A stretch of 11,912 nt of DNA from positions 1-11,912 of the forward strand of contig JAHLLK010000119.1 of the NCBI GenBank assembly GCA_020444165.1, given 5' to 3'. A program made the translations under genes and the position numbers. The notes under the pieces are model-generated. The model did no database searches, was not told the DNA's origin, and saw nothing but the letters and a program-made list of their open reading frames with translations. Positions within the stretch are counted from its first letter, which is position 1; every line of letters starts with the position of its first letter. Of the stretch, positions 1 to 6,981 are shown one piece after another. The DNA is from Deltaproteobacteria bacterium. GTDB lineage: Bacteria > Desulfobacterota > Desulfarculia > Desulfarculales > Desulfarculaceae.

Positions 1-91
1 GGCGCGCCATCCCCGGGGTCCCCAAACAAGCCGTAGCTTGTTTGGGGTGGTCCCCGGCGCGCCTAGCAGGCCGTTTTTCAACAGCCTGCTA
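1..91 (-). repeat. Modular hairpin element, copy E (cut by window edge)
   Basis: Two consecutive hairpins fill this stretch. The first has outer arms GGCGCGCC at 1-8 and 56-63 and holds a second, perfect 12-bp stem (20-31 with 36-47, loop CGTA) inside it. The second pairs TAGCAGGC (64-71) with GCCTGCTA (84-91) around a T-rich loop. The outer GGCGCGCC-ATCC arms and the TTTTTCAACAGCCTGC end recur in copy D at 4804-4965, which lacks the inner stem. The left part of the element probably lies outside the window. It sits upstream of the transporter operon and could act as a terminator for an upstream gene, but that is inference. Confidence 0.75.
15..55. repeat. Nested hairpin module inside copy E
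   Basis: CCCCAAACAAGC (20-31) pairs perfectly with GCTTGTTTGGGG (36-47); GGGG at 15-18 can also pair with CCCC at 52-55. The module interrupts the GGCGCGCC hairpin, which in copy D has only a six-base ATCCAT loop. The same design (CCCC, then CAAGC, short loop, GCTTG, then GGGGTGG) occurs at 3317-3354 inside a different host hairpin, so it looks like a separately moving palindromic unit. Confidence 0.6.
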
Positions 92-229
92 AATTGGCGC
101 TATCGATTGGTCAAATGAAACTACAAAGACCGATAAGCTGATCCCATGTTTGTCATGATTGTTGGGCTAAAGGGCGATGGCTTCCATCCAAAGGTAAGTT
201 CCAAAAACCTTTCCAGAGGAGAAGTAACG

Positions 230-1258
230 ATGAAACGGATTATATATTTGGCCACAATTGCCATGTTACTGGCCTTTACAGCCCTGCCCTCCCCGGCCCA
301 AGCCGGCGCCGAAGTGCAATGGAAGATGCAGAGCTTCATGCCGGCTGCGTCCAACCTGCACCAGTACTTGCAAGAGTTTTGCGATCTGGTGGAAAAGGCC
401 ACCAGCGGCCGCATGAAAATCACTTTGTTCCCGGCAAACTCTCTTTTCCCCACTCTGAAAGTATTCCAGAACGTGAAGGCCGGGGTGGTGCAGATGGCCC
501 ACACCTCCGCGGTGTTCTACCAGGGTGAATGGCCCGACGGCATCGTGTTGACCCCGCCCTTTGGCCCCACCGACGCCATGGATTTCTACGCCTATTGGGA
601 GTACCGGGGACTCAAGGAGTTGGCCGCTCCCTTTTACGAGAAAAACGGCTTGCTGACCCGCGGGCGTATCATCGGCAACGCGGAACCCATCTGGAGCCGG
701 GTGCCCATCCGGTCCATCGAGGATTTCAAGGGTAAGAAGATCCGCATGTCCGGCGCCCCGGCCAAGTTTTTCACCGAAAAGCTGGGCGCTTCGGTGATCA
801 TGTTGGGCCCCGGCGACCTGTTCACCGCCCTCAACAACGGCACCATCGACGCCTGCGAATTCTCGGGCGGCTCGGTGGATTACGCCCTGGGCCTGCACAA
901 GGTTACCAAGTACATGATCATGCCCCAGTATTCGGGCGCCGGTCCCACCGAGTTCCTCATCAACCAAAAGGCCTATGACGCCCTGCCCCAGGACATCCAG
1001 CTGATCTTCGACCTGTGCTGCAACCGGGCGGAGCTGCAAATCACCCAAAAGATATTCCGGGACGACGCTGAAGCAGTCAAAAAGATGATCAAGGAAGGCG
1101 ACATGGAGGTCATCTGGCTGCCCGACGAGGACATGGCCAAGATCCGCAAGTTGGCGGTTGATTTCTGGATCAACGACATGGGCGCGGTCTCGCCCGTCAC
1201 CCAAAAGGCCATGGAAATTTACACCCAAATGGCTCGGGAGCGGGGACTCGTCAATTAA
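230..1258 (+). CDS. dctP: TRAP transporter periplasmic solute-binding protein (DctP family, FcbT1/TakP-like)
   Basis: This is the extracytoplasmic receptor of a TRAP transporter; it captures a carboxylate and hands it to DctQM. An in-frame start exists at 146, but ATG 230 is preferred because AGAGGAGAAG precedes it at normal spacing and it opens a classic signal peptide (MKRI, hydrophobic core, PAQA, cleavage near residue 25). The mature protein of about 317 residues has the family size. Visible family features are the early HQYLQEF region, Arg172 in the KKIRM segment (the usual carboxylate-binding Arg position) and the block at about 204-231 (GTIDACEF, then ALGLHKVTKYMIMP). That block resembles the COG4663 branch for aromatic, mannitol and keto acids more than the C4-dicarboxylate branch. 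The ligand is not determined. dctQ and dctM follow. No convincing promoter was found upstream. Confidence 0.9.
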   Translation: MKRIIYLATIAMLLAFTALPSPAQAGAEVQWKMQSFMPAASNLHQYLQEFCDLVEKATSGRMKITLFPANSLFPTLKVFQNVKAGVVQMAHTSAVFYQGEWPDGIVLTPPFGPTDAMDFYAYWEYRGLKELAAPFYEKNGLLTRGRIIGNAEPIWSRVPIRSIEDFKGKKIRMSGAPAKFFTEKLGASVIMLGPGDLFTALNNGTIDACEFSGGSVDYALGLHKVTKYMIMPQYSGAGPTEFLINQKAYDALPQDIQLIFDLCCNRAELQITQKIFRDDAEAVKKMIKEGDMEVIWLPDEDMAKIRKLAVDFWINDMGAVSPVTQKAMEIYTQMARERGLVN

Positions 1259-1294
1259 GCGGCGATCGTAAAGCATGGTGCAAGGAGATTGGCA

Positions 1295-1321
1295 GCGCCC
1301 GGGCCGGAAATTACCCGGCGC
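1295..1321 (+). other. Possible intercistronic RNA hairpin between dctP and dctQ
   Basis: GCGCC-C-GGG (1295-1303) can pair with CCCGGCGC (1314-1321), leaving one bulged C and a ten-base loop. It lies in the roughly 94-base gap after the dctP stop. Binding-protein mRNA is often more abundant than that of the membrane subunits, and a hairpin here could support this by stabilising the upstream transcript. There is no U-tract, so it is not a clear terminator. The region is GC-rich and chance pairing is possible. Confidence 0.3.
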
Positions 1322-1352
1322 GGCCCCCCCCGAAAAGGTCATAGGTTGGGTG

Positions 1353-1859
1353 ATGCCCGCGAAAATTATCTACGCAATTGAAGCCCTGAGCGATTGGTCG
1401 GGCAAAATATTTGCCTGGCTCATTCTGCCCATCTCCCTGATCACCTTTGCGGAAATGATCCTGAGGTACTTCTTCAACTCGCCCACCATCTGGAGCAGCG
1501 AAATCATCGGCTATATGTTCGGGCTCATGACCTTCATGAGCGGGGCCTATTGCCTGCGCCACAACCTCCATATCCGTCTGGATCTGTTTCGCGGCGGTTT
1601 GCGAACTTCCCCCAAGGCCTGGCTGGACATCGTCACCTCGGGGTTCACCTACCTCTTCTTGATAATGCTCATCTGGCAGGGCGGGGCTTCGGCCTGGGAG
1701 GCCACTCAGTCCCTCTTGACCAGCGGCACCGTGTGGAACCCTGCCTATTGGCCTTTTACCTGGTTTTTGCCTCTGGGCGCCCTTTTGCTGGCCCTGCAGG
1801 AGCTGAGCAATCTCTTCAAGAATATTCGCATCCTGCTCGGTAAGGAGGTTTCCCAGTGA
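1353..1859 (+). CDS. dctQ: TRAP transporter small permease subunit (DctQ family)
   Basis: This is the small integral-membrane subunit that docks on DctM. From ATG 1353 the product has 168 residues, the usual DctQ length, with four hydrophobic segments near residues 17-39, 50-68, 91-109 and 131-152. The motif RYFFNSPTIWSSEIIGYMFG and the later HIRLDLF are typical of the family. An in-frame ATG at 1275 would add 26 residues, but the extra part is Pro/Gly-rich and unlike the family, and no ribosome binding site precedes it. GTG 1350 is an equally close alternative; only a weak AGG lies upstream of either. The stop overlaps the dctM start by four bases (GTGA), so the two are translationally coupled. 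Confidence 0.88.
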   Translation: MPAKIIYAIEALSDWSGKIFAWLILPISLITFAEMILRYFFNSPTIWSSEIIGYMFGLMTFMSGAYCLRHNLHIRLDLFRGGLRTSPKAWLDIVTSGFTYLFLIMLIWQGGASAWEATQSLLTSGTVWNPAYWPFTWFLPLGALLLALQELSNLFKNIRILLGKEVSQ

Positions 1860-3160
1860 GCCCGGAAGTCATACTGATAGTCATGATCGGGAGCCTCCTG
1901 GGGTTGCTGGCTCTGGGCTTGCCTTTGGCCTTTTTGACCGGAGGCATAGGCTCCCTGGTTTTGTTGTTCCTGTTCGGGCCCAGCTTCTTTATCTCCGTGG
2001 TCACCAGCATATTGGGCACCAGCTCCAACCTACTTTACGCTGCGGTGCCGGTTTTCATTTTCATGGGGACCATTCTGGAAAGCTCGGGCATTGCCGAAGA
2101 CCTCTACGCCGCGCTCCATGCCTGGCTCGGAGGAGTGCGCGGCGGGCTGGCCATGGGGACCGTGGTGATCTGCTGCATCTTCGCGGCCATGGTGGGCGTG
2201 GCCGGGGCCTCCATCGTCATTATCGGGCTCATCGCCCTGCCCAACATGCTCAAGTACAAATACGACAAGAACATAGCCATGGGAACCATCTTGGCCGGCG
2301 GGACCCTGGGCCAGCTGATTCCGCCCAGCCTCTTGTTCATCGCCTACGGGGTGGAGGCCGGTGTATCCATCGGCGACCTGTTCAAGGGCGGGGTCCCGGC
2401 CGGCCTTATCCTGGGTTTCTTGTTTATCGTCTACATTTTCCTGCGGGCCTCGCTCGACAAGAGCCTTTGTCCGGTGGTTCCCCCCGGGGAGCGCCCCAGC
2501 CTGCGGCAAAAGGTCGCCCTGTTGAAAAACCTGGTGCTGCCGGGCTTGCTGATCATGTTTGTGCTGGGATCGATCTTCACCGGCATCGCCACGCCATCTG
2601 AGGCTGCCTCCGTGGGAGTGATCGGGGCTCTGGTTTCGGCCGCGATAAACCGCCGTCTCAGCTTGGCGCTGTTGAAGAAGTCAGTCATGAGCACCATGGG
2701 CATCAGCGGGATGATTCTTTGGCTCATTTTCGGGGCCAAATGCTATTCCTTGGCCCTTATCGCCTCCGGAGGAATGCATCTCCTGCAAGGATTATTCAGC
2801 CAACTATCCAATTCCATGAGTTTGTATCCCACTTTGGGCGCCATGTTACTGGCCGTTTTCGCCATGGGGTTTTTCCTGGACCCCGTGACCATAATCGTTA
2901 TTACCGTGCCCATCTTCACCCCGATTATCAAGGCCTTTAATGTTGATCCCATTTGGTTCGGAGTGGTCTACGTGGTGGCCCTCCAATTGAGTTACATCAC
3001 CCCTCCTTTCGGTTATAGCTTGTTTTATCTGAAAGGAGTAACCCCACCCGGAATATCCCTGAGTGACATCTTCGCTTCGGTGTGGTGGTTCGTACTGCTA
3101 AACCTTATCGGGTTGTTGCTGATGATCATCATGCCTTGGTTGATCACCGTATTTATTTGA
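1856..3160 (+). CDS. dctM: TRAP transporter large permease subunit (DctM family, FcbT3-like)
   Basis: This 12-TM-type permease provides the sodium-coupled transport path. It has 434 residues, the normal DctM size, and is hydrophobic throughout. Characteristic blocks include AAVPVFIFMG near the start, GVAGASIVIIGLIALP, then GTILAGGTLGQLIPPSLLF in the first half, and ITPPFGYSLFYLKGV near the end. The last block, with the preceding VALQLSY, is typical of the chloroaromatic/mannitol branch (COG4664, FcbT3), in agreement with the binding protein. The GTG start at 1856 is preceded by AAGGAGG and overlaps the dctQ stop. The stop codon (3158-3160) overlaps the first two bases of hairpin element A. 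The family is certain; the substrate is inferred. Confidence 0.93.
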   Translation: MSPEVILIVMIGSLLGLLALGLPLAFLTGGIGSLVLLFLFGPSFFISVVTSILGTSSNLLYAAVPVFIFMGTILESSGIAEDLYAALHAWLGGVRGGLAMGTVVICCIFAAMVGVAGASIVIIGLIALPNMLKYKYDKNIAMGTILAGGTLGQLIPPSLLFIAYGVEAGVSIGDLFKGGVPAGLILGFLFIVYIFLRASLDKSLCPVVPPGERPSLRQKVALLKNLVLPGLLIMFVLGSIFTGIATPSEAASVGVIGALVSAAINRRLSLALLKKSVMSTMGISGMILWLIFGAKCYSLALIASGGMHLLQGLFSQLSNSMSLYPTLGAMLLAVFAMGFFLDPVTIIVITVPIFTPIIKAFNVDPIWFGVVYVVALQLSYITPPFGYSLFYLKGVTPPGISLSDIFASVWWFVLLNLIGLLLMIIMPWLITVFI

Positions 3161-3406
3161 GGCCATTGCATGGTGAAACACATAAATCATGTTGATATTA
3201 TATACAAACTGGCTGTGAAACATGATTACGGCAGGCGATGGCCGATGCGGGCCAAGGATGGCCCGCCAAATTGCGAGCTTCCAAAAGCTCGCAATTTGTG
3301 AGGCTTGGCAAAACCAGGGCCCCCGGCAAGCTCTGCTTGCTGGGGTGGAGTCACGTTTTTGCCAAGCCGACATGGCCTGGGGCAGGACGCCCCGCGCAAT
3401 GCTCTC
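3159..3406 (+). repeat. Modular hairpin element, copy A (full length, with nested insert)
   Basis: The ends are imperfect inverted repeats: GAGGCCATTGC on the left, and GCAATGCTCTC on the right (reverse complement GAGAGCATTGC). Inside are four stems in order: GCGGGCCA/TGGCCCGC (3247-3254, 3259-3266); a perfect 14-bp stem 3267-3280/3285-3298 with loop CCAA; a 12-bp stem GGCTTGGCAAAA (3302-3313) with its complement at 3357-3368; and GGGGC/GCCCC (3379-3383, 3389-3393). The third stem is interrupted by an inserted hairpin. Copy B (9832-10042) is nearly identical but inverted. The element fills most of the gap between dctM and the reductase genes. No transposase is encoded, so it resembles a MITE; no clear target duplication was seen. 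Confidence 0.85.
3317..3354. repeat. Nested hairpin module inside copy A
   Basis: CCCCGGCAAGC (3321-3331) pairs with GCTTGCTGGGG (3335-3345), one position being a G-T wobble, around loop TCT. It lies in the loop of the GGCTTGGCAAAA stem of copy A. In copy B the same loop is only GCGCGG (9882-9887), and this accounts for almost all of the length difference between A and B. It resembles the insert at 15-55 in element E. Confidence 0.6.
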
Positions 3407-3493
3407 TAATTTAGAAATGAAACCTGCCATTAACCAAACAAAATTGCTTTAGGCGTTTTGCGGCCTATCAGCCAATCCCAGAAGGAGCTTGCA

Positions 3494-4807
3494 ATGTCAT
3501 CACCCGACAAGCCTGGATTAGCCTATTTGAAAAATGAGATGGCGGTGTGCGAACGCCGTATCAAAAAGATAAACGAGAACCCGGACCCGTCCAAACCCAA
3601 GTCCAACGTCCTGCTTTATGAATTGGAAAGGGACCTGCGCCGGGAACAGATCGAGGCTTGTGAAAGGGGCACGCCGTTGGGCCTCACCGGACTGGGTCCC
3701 CTGACCCGGGCCATGGGCCTGACCCCCTGGGACGCCATTATGGCCGCAGACCGGACCCACGGCAAAACGGCCACGGAATACTTCGCCCAAGTCCGCAAGC
3801 TGGGCATGCCGGATCACACCTGCGACCGCTGTTCCATCCTGGTGCCCATGATCCTCAACGGAGATTTTCCCAAGCCGAGCTTCCTGTTCACCTCCAACTT
3901 TGAATGCCTGCCGGTCTTTTTGGCCCACAACCTTTTGGCCGAATATCTGCAGGTTCCCAAGTTCAACATTGACCGGCCCTTTAACAACTTCAAGGGAGAG
4001 ATGGACGAACAGCGGCTCCAGTACGTCACCGACCAGATCAAGGAGATGGTGGAGTACATCGAGGCCAAGGTTCCTGGGTGCCGGTACGACGAGGAGCGCA
4101 TGAGCGAGCTGCTGGAGTATGACCGGCAGTATCTCCAGATTTTCCAGGAGCTGTGGAAGCTCAAGGCCGCCGTTCCCTGTCCCTTGAGCGGGCGGGAGAG
4201 CTTCCGGGAGATCCGCTTGTCCAACATGTATCCCGATCCGGCCAAGGCAATCAAATACATGCGCCTGTACGTGGACGAAGTGGGAGAGCGGGTGGAAAAG
4301 GGGCTGGGCGCCGCCCAGCCGGAGGAAAAGCTGCGCCTACTGTGGTCCGTGGCCGGTCCCTTTTACGACGATCCCTTCAGTTGGCTGGAGCAAAGGGGGG
4401 TGGCCATTCCCGCGGCGGAGATGACCGTGTACAACGGCTGGTTTTCCGGCCGGGAGCCCATTTGGGGCGATCCCTGGAACGGGCGGCAGCTTTCACCCCT
4501 GGAAGAGGAAGCCCGCCAGTTCGACTTCGTGTGGGGGCGCCTGGGAGGCGATTGGGTGAACACCCATCTCCACTCGTGCCGCGACCTTCACTTGGACGGG
4601 ATCATCTATTTCCTGCAATGGGGTTGCCCGGTGAGCAACAACCTGGGCCGGGTGGTGGCCATGGAGGCGGAAAAGCAGCTGGGCATCCCCACCTTGCTGG
4701 TGGAGGGCCGCATGCTCGAAAGCAGCATCTACGACCGGGAAGACTTTTTCAGCAAACTGGAAGACTTCCTTGGCATCTGCACAGCTTGGAAAGAGAACCG
4801 TTCCTAG
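3494..4807 (+). CDS. Benzoyl-CoA reductase / 2-hydroxyacyl-CoA dehydratase family large subunit (BzdO/BcrB-like)
   Basis: This is probably one of two catalytic subunits of an ATP-dependent aryl-CoA reductase (or related dehydratase), a cytoplasmic iron-sulfur enzyme. ATG 3494 is chosen because GAAGGAG lies six bases upstream; an in-frame TTG at 3458 has no such site. The product has 437 residues, close to the BcrB/BzdO size as I recall it. It carries the cysteines expected to hold a [4Fe-4S] cluster: C110 and C113 (CDRC), C138 (TSNFEC) and C378 (LQWGC), the last just before a LGIPTLLVEGR segment that matches the usual C-terminal AGIP-type block. The stop TAG lies within the left end of hairpin element D. 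Two different ATPase genes downstream favour a reductase over a dehydratase, which normally has a single homodimeric activator. The substrate is unknown. Confidence 0.82.
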   Translation: MSSPDKPGLAYLKNEMAVCERRIKKINENPDPSKPKSNVLLYELERDLRREQIEACERGTPLGLTGLGPLTRAMGLTPWDAIMAADRTHGKTATEYFAQVRKLGMPDHTCDRCSILVPMILNGDFPKPSFLFTSNFECLPVFLAHNLLAEYLQVPKFNIDRPFNNFKGEMDEQRLQYVTDQIKEMVEYIEAKVPGCRYDEERMSELLEYDRQYLQIFQELWKLKAAVPCPLSGRESFREIRLSNMYPDPAKAIKYMRLYVDEVGERVEKGLGAAQPEEKLRLLWSVAGPFYDDPFSWLEQRGVAIPAAEMTVYNGWFSGREPIWGDPWNGRQLSPLEEEARQFDFVWGRLGGDWVNTHLHSCRDLHLDGIIYFLQWGCPVSNNLGRVVAMEAEKQLGIPTLLVEGRMLESSIYDREDFFSKLEDFLGICTAWKENRS

Positions 4808-4965
4808 CAGGATGTTGAAAAAATCCATCCATGGCCTTTTTCAACCAAACTTGGCAAATGCATGGTTTTGCCAAGTTTGGTAAATTGCTTGCTTTTTCAA
4901 AGCAGCGCAATTAGGCGCGCCATCCATGGCGCGCCTGGCAGGCTGTTTTTCAACAGCCTGCCAGG
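4804..4965 (-). repeat. Modular hairpin element, copy D, between the two catalytic-subunit genes
   Basis: The ends are inverted repeats: CTAGCAGGATGTTGAAAAA on the left, and TTTTTCAACAGCCTGCCAG on the right, differing at two positions after complementing. Between them are a perfect 14-bp stem (4845-4858/4867-4880), a stem AATTGC..GCTTT/AAAGC..GCAATT (4883-4912), and AGGCGCGCC/GGCGCGCCT (4913-4936, loop ATCCAT). The right end itself folds as a perfect 13-bp stem (4934-4946/4953-4965). Module order matches copy B on the + strand, but the ends differ from those of A, B and C. It fills most of the 235-base gap inside an apparent operon and may change mRNA stability or read-through between subunit genes. 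Confidence 0.8.
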
Positions 4966-5042
4966 CCCCTGGGGCGGCACGAACAGGGCTGTCCCCCGAG
5001 CTCGTCCAGCATTCATCTTCATCCGCATAAGGGAATTCGAGC

Positions 5043-6188
5043 GTGAAAAGCAATAGCCATATGGAAGATCAACTCAGGGTTCTGTTGGAAGCCAACCAGC
5101 CGGAAAACCGCGCCGCGTGGGCCGCCGTTGCCAAGGAGCAAGGGCAAAAGGTCCTGGGTCTCTTGTGCATATACGTACCGGAAGAGATCGTCTCCGCCGC
5201 GGGGGTGCTCCCCTGGCGCATCACCGGCTCTTGGGAAGAGTCCACGCCCCAGGCCTCCTTTTACCGCCCGGAGATGACCTGCCGGTACTGTTCCCACGTG
5301 CTGGAGTCGGTGTTGACCGGTGAGCTGGATTTCCTGGATGGAGTTGCCACCACCCAGGTGGACGACGACTTCAAGCGCCTCTGGGACGTGCTCGACTACG
5401 TGGGCAAGCCGCCTTTCGCCCACATCATGTATTTGCCCCACACCGTTTCCCGCACCACCCTCGGCATGTGGAACCAGTCAGTTCGGGATTTGGTCACGGC
5501 CATGGAGAAATTCGCCGGCGTGAAGATCGGTGAGGAGGACCTCCTGGCGCAGATCGCGATATACAACCAGATGCGCCGCCTGTTGTATCGCGTTTACCAG
5601 TTGCGCAAAAAACCGACCCCGCCCCTGACCGGGGCCGAGATGTTGGCCCTGACCACCGCCGCCCGGATCATGCCCAAGCCCGAGTTCAACCAGCGGCTGG
5701 CGTCTCTCTTGCCCTATCTGGAGACCCGCCAGCCCGCAAGGAAAAACCACACGCCCCGCCTGCTCCTGTGCGGTGAATACCTGGACAACCCCGCCTACGT
5801 GCAGGTGGTGGAAGACAGCGGCGCCCTGGTGGTCATGGACGAGTTGGACACGGGCAGCAAGTATTTCATGGGCTTGGTCGACACCTCCCAGGGCGACACC
5901 CTGGGCCAATTGGCCGAGCGCTATATGAACCGCCCCGGCCTGTCGCGCATGGGGGATTGGCAGGGTCAGGCCGCGCAGATCATCTCCTGGGTGAAGGAAT
6001 ACCAGGTGCAGGGCGTGGTGGAGTTGCGGCAGCTCTATTCCCTGCCCCTGGACTATCGCGCCTTTTTCCTGGGCCATGCCCTCAAAGAGGCCGGCATCCC
6101 TTATCTGACCCTTAACCGAGAGTATCATCCCTCCCACCTGGGCATGCTGAGCACCCGGGTGGAGGCCTTTGTGGAGATGATCCAGTGA
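5043..6188 (+). CDS. Benzoyl-CoA reductase / 2-hydroxyacyl-CoA dehydratase family small subunit (BzdN/BcrC-like)
   Basis: This is the second catalytic-type subunit. GTG 5043 is preferred because AAGGG lies about nine bases upstream; the in-frame ATG at 5061 lacks a site. At 381 residues it matches the usual BcrC/BzdN length. Family blocks are YVPEEIVSAAGVLPWRI (44-60), CRYC (C80, C83), DGVATTQVDDDFKRLWDV (99-116), DELDTGSKYF (266-275) and the C-terminal EAGIPYL followed by STRVEAFVEM. Aligned from memory, positions usually cysteine are here D107 (usual CD..R.L.D) and S333 (usual CDP before the AGIP block), and possibly D269. Its only cysteines are C42, C80, C83 and C243. The reading frame is intact, so this is not decay. 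It may bind no cluster, or bind one in an unusual way. Confidence 0.8.
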   Translation: MKSNSHMEDQLRVLLEANQPENRAAWAAVAKEQGQKVLGLLCIYVPEEIVSAAGVLPWRITGSWEESTPQASFYRPEMTCRYCSHVLESVLTGELDFLDGVATTQVDDDFKRLWDVLDYVGKPPFAHIMYLPHTVSRTTLGMWNQSVRDLVTAMEKFAGVKIGEEDLLAQIAIYNQMRRLLYRVYQLRKKPTPPLTGAEMLALTTAARIMPKPEFNQRLASLLPYLETRQPARKNHTPRLLLCGEYLDNPAYVQVVEDSGALVVMDELDTGSKYFMGLVDTSQGDTLGQLAERYMNRPGLSRMGDWQGQAAQIISWVKEYQVQGVVELRQLYSLPLDYRAFFLGHALKEAGIPYLTLNREYHPSHLGMLSTRVEAFVEMIQ

Positions 6189-6200
6189 GAGACCAGAGGC

Positions 6201-6977
6201 ATGTTGACCGCGGGTATTGATGTCGGCTTTGCCAATACCAAGGCCCTGATCCTGCAAGACGGCGAGATCCTGGCCCAGGTGGTGGTGGCCAACGGCCGGC
6301 AGGAGCTGAGTGAGGTCATAACCAGGGCCTGGCAAGAGGCCTTGGCCCAGGCGGCCGTTCCGGCCAGGGCTCTGGCTGGCGCCGTGGCCACCGGCGACGG
6401 GCGGGCCCACGCCACCCAGGCCCGGGCGCAGGCCAGCGTGGCGCAGTGCTGCGCCCGCGGCACGGCCCGGCTCCTGCCCTCGGTGCGCACTGTCCTGGAC
6501 CTGGGGGCGGAAACCTGCCTGGCCCTCAAGATCGGCAAGGGGGTTCCCCTGAACATCGTGCGCAACGACCGCTGCGCCTCCGGCACCGGCCGGAGCCTGA
6601 AAATGGCGGCCAAAATGCTGGACGTCTCCCTGGAGGGCCTGGGGGCGCTGTCCCTCTTGTCCCGGGAGGAGATCAGCCTCAACCACACCTGCGCCGTGTT
6701 CGCCGAGTCGGAGATCATCTCCAAGATACACCAGAGGTACCGTCGCGAGGATATCGCCAGGGCCGTGTTCCGGGGTTTGGCGCGCCGAGCCCAGGCCCTG
6801 CTGGTCAAGGTGGGCCTGGAAAAGGACCTGGCCCTCGTGGGCGGGCTGGCCGCCAATCAGGGCCTGCTCCAGGCTTTGCAGGCGGAGCTGGGGTGCGAGG
6901 TCCGGGTGCCGGAAGAACCCCTGCTGGTGGGAGCCCTGGGCGCGGCCTTGCTCGCGGCGGAGAAAGGCGGGAGCTGA
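6201..6977 (+). CDS. BadF/BadG/BcrA/BcrD-type ATPase, BcrD/BzdQ-like electron activator subunit
   Basis: This ASKHA-fold ATPase is expected to pair with the next gene product, hold a bridging [4Fe-4S] cluster and drive electrons into the catalytic subunits using ATP. Visible motifs in its 258 residues are GIDVGFANTK (5-14, phosphate 1), DLGAE (100-104) in place of the usual D-GGQD, RNDRCASGTGR (121-131) and NHTCAVFAESE (162-171), then GGLAANQG (214-221). C125 and C164 correspond to the two cluster cysteines of HgdC-type activators. The DLGAE variant recalls the BcrD/BzdQ side of the heterodimer, which is a recollection rather than a search. It starts 12 bases after the preceding stop, and P follows within five bases. 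Confidence 0.83.
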   Translation: MLTAGIDVGFANTKALILQDGEILAQVVVANGRQELSEVITRAWQEALAQAAVPARALAGAVATGDGRAHATQARAQASVAQCCARGTARLLPSVRTVLDLGAETCLALKIGKGVPLNIVRNDRCASGTGRSLKMAAKMLDVSLEGLGALSLLSREEISLNHTCAVFAESEIISKIHQRYRREDIARAVFRGLARRAQALLVKVGLEKDLALVGGLAANQGLLQALQAELGCEVRVPEEPLLVGALGAALLAAEKGGS

Positions 6978-6981
6978 GGAG

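Noticed and set aside
92..229. Promoter for the TRAP operon
   Set aside because: I looked for sigma70 and sigma54 patterns (for example TTGGTC near 105 and TGGCGC near 94) and found none with correct spacing.
266..1342. Antisense frame of about 358 codons opposite dctP
   Set aside because: Low-complexity Gly/Val/His product, and it is fully covered by a well-supported binding protein with a signal peptide.
1275..1352. Upstream ATG extension of dctQ
   Set aside because: The added residues are not family-like, precede the first helix by a Pro/Gly-rich stretch, and lack a ribosome binding site.
4841..5056. Short frames on both strands in the gap between the catalytic subunit genes, and similar ones at 3098-3452, 7759-8130 and 9803-10003
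   Set aside because: Their products resemble each other (MVLPS..N..LF....AI..AIHG) only because they translate the same hairpin repeat family; they have no ribosome binding sites.
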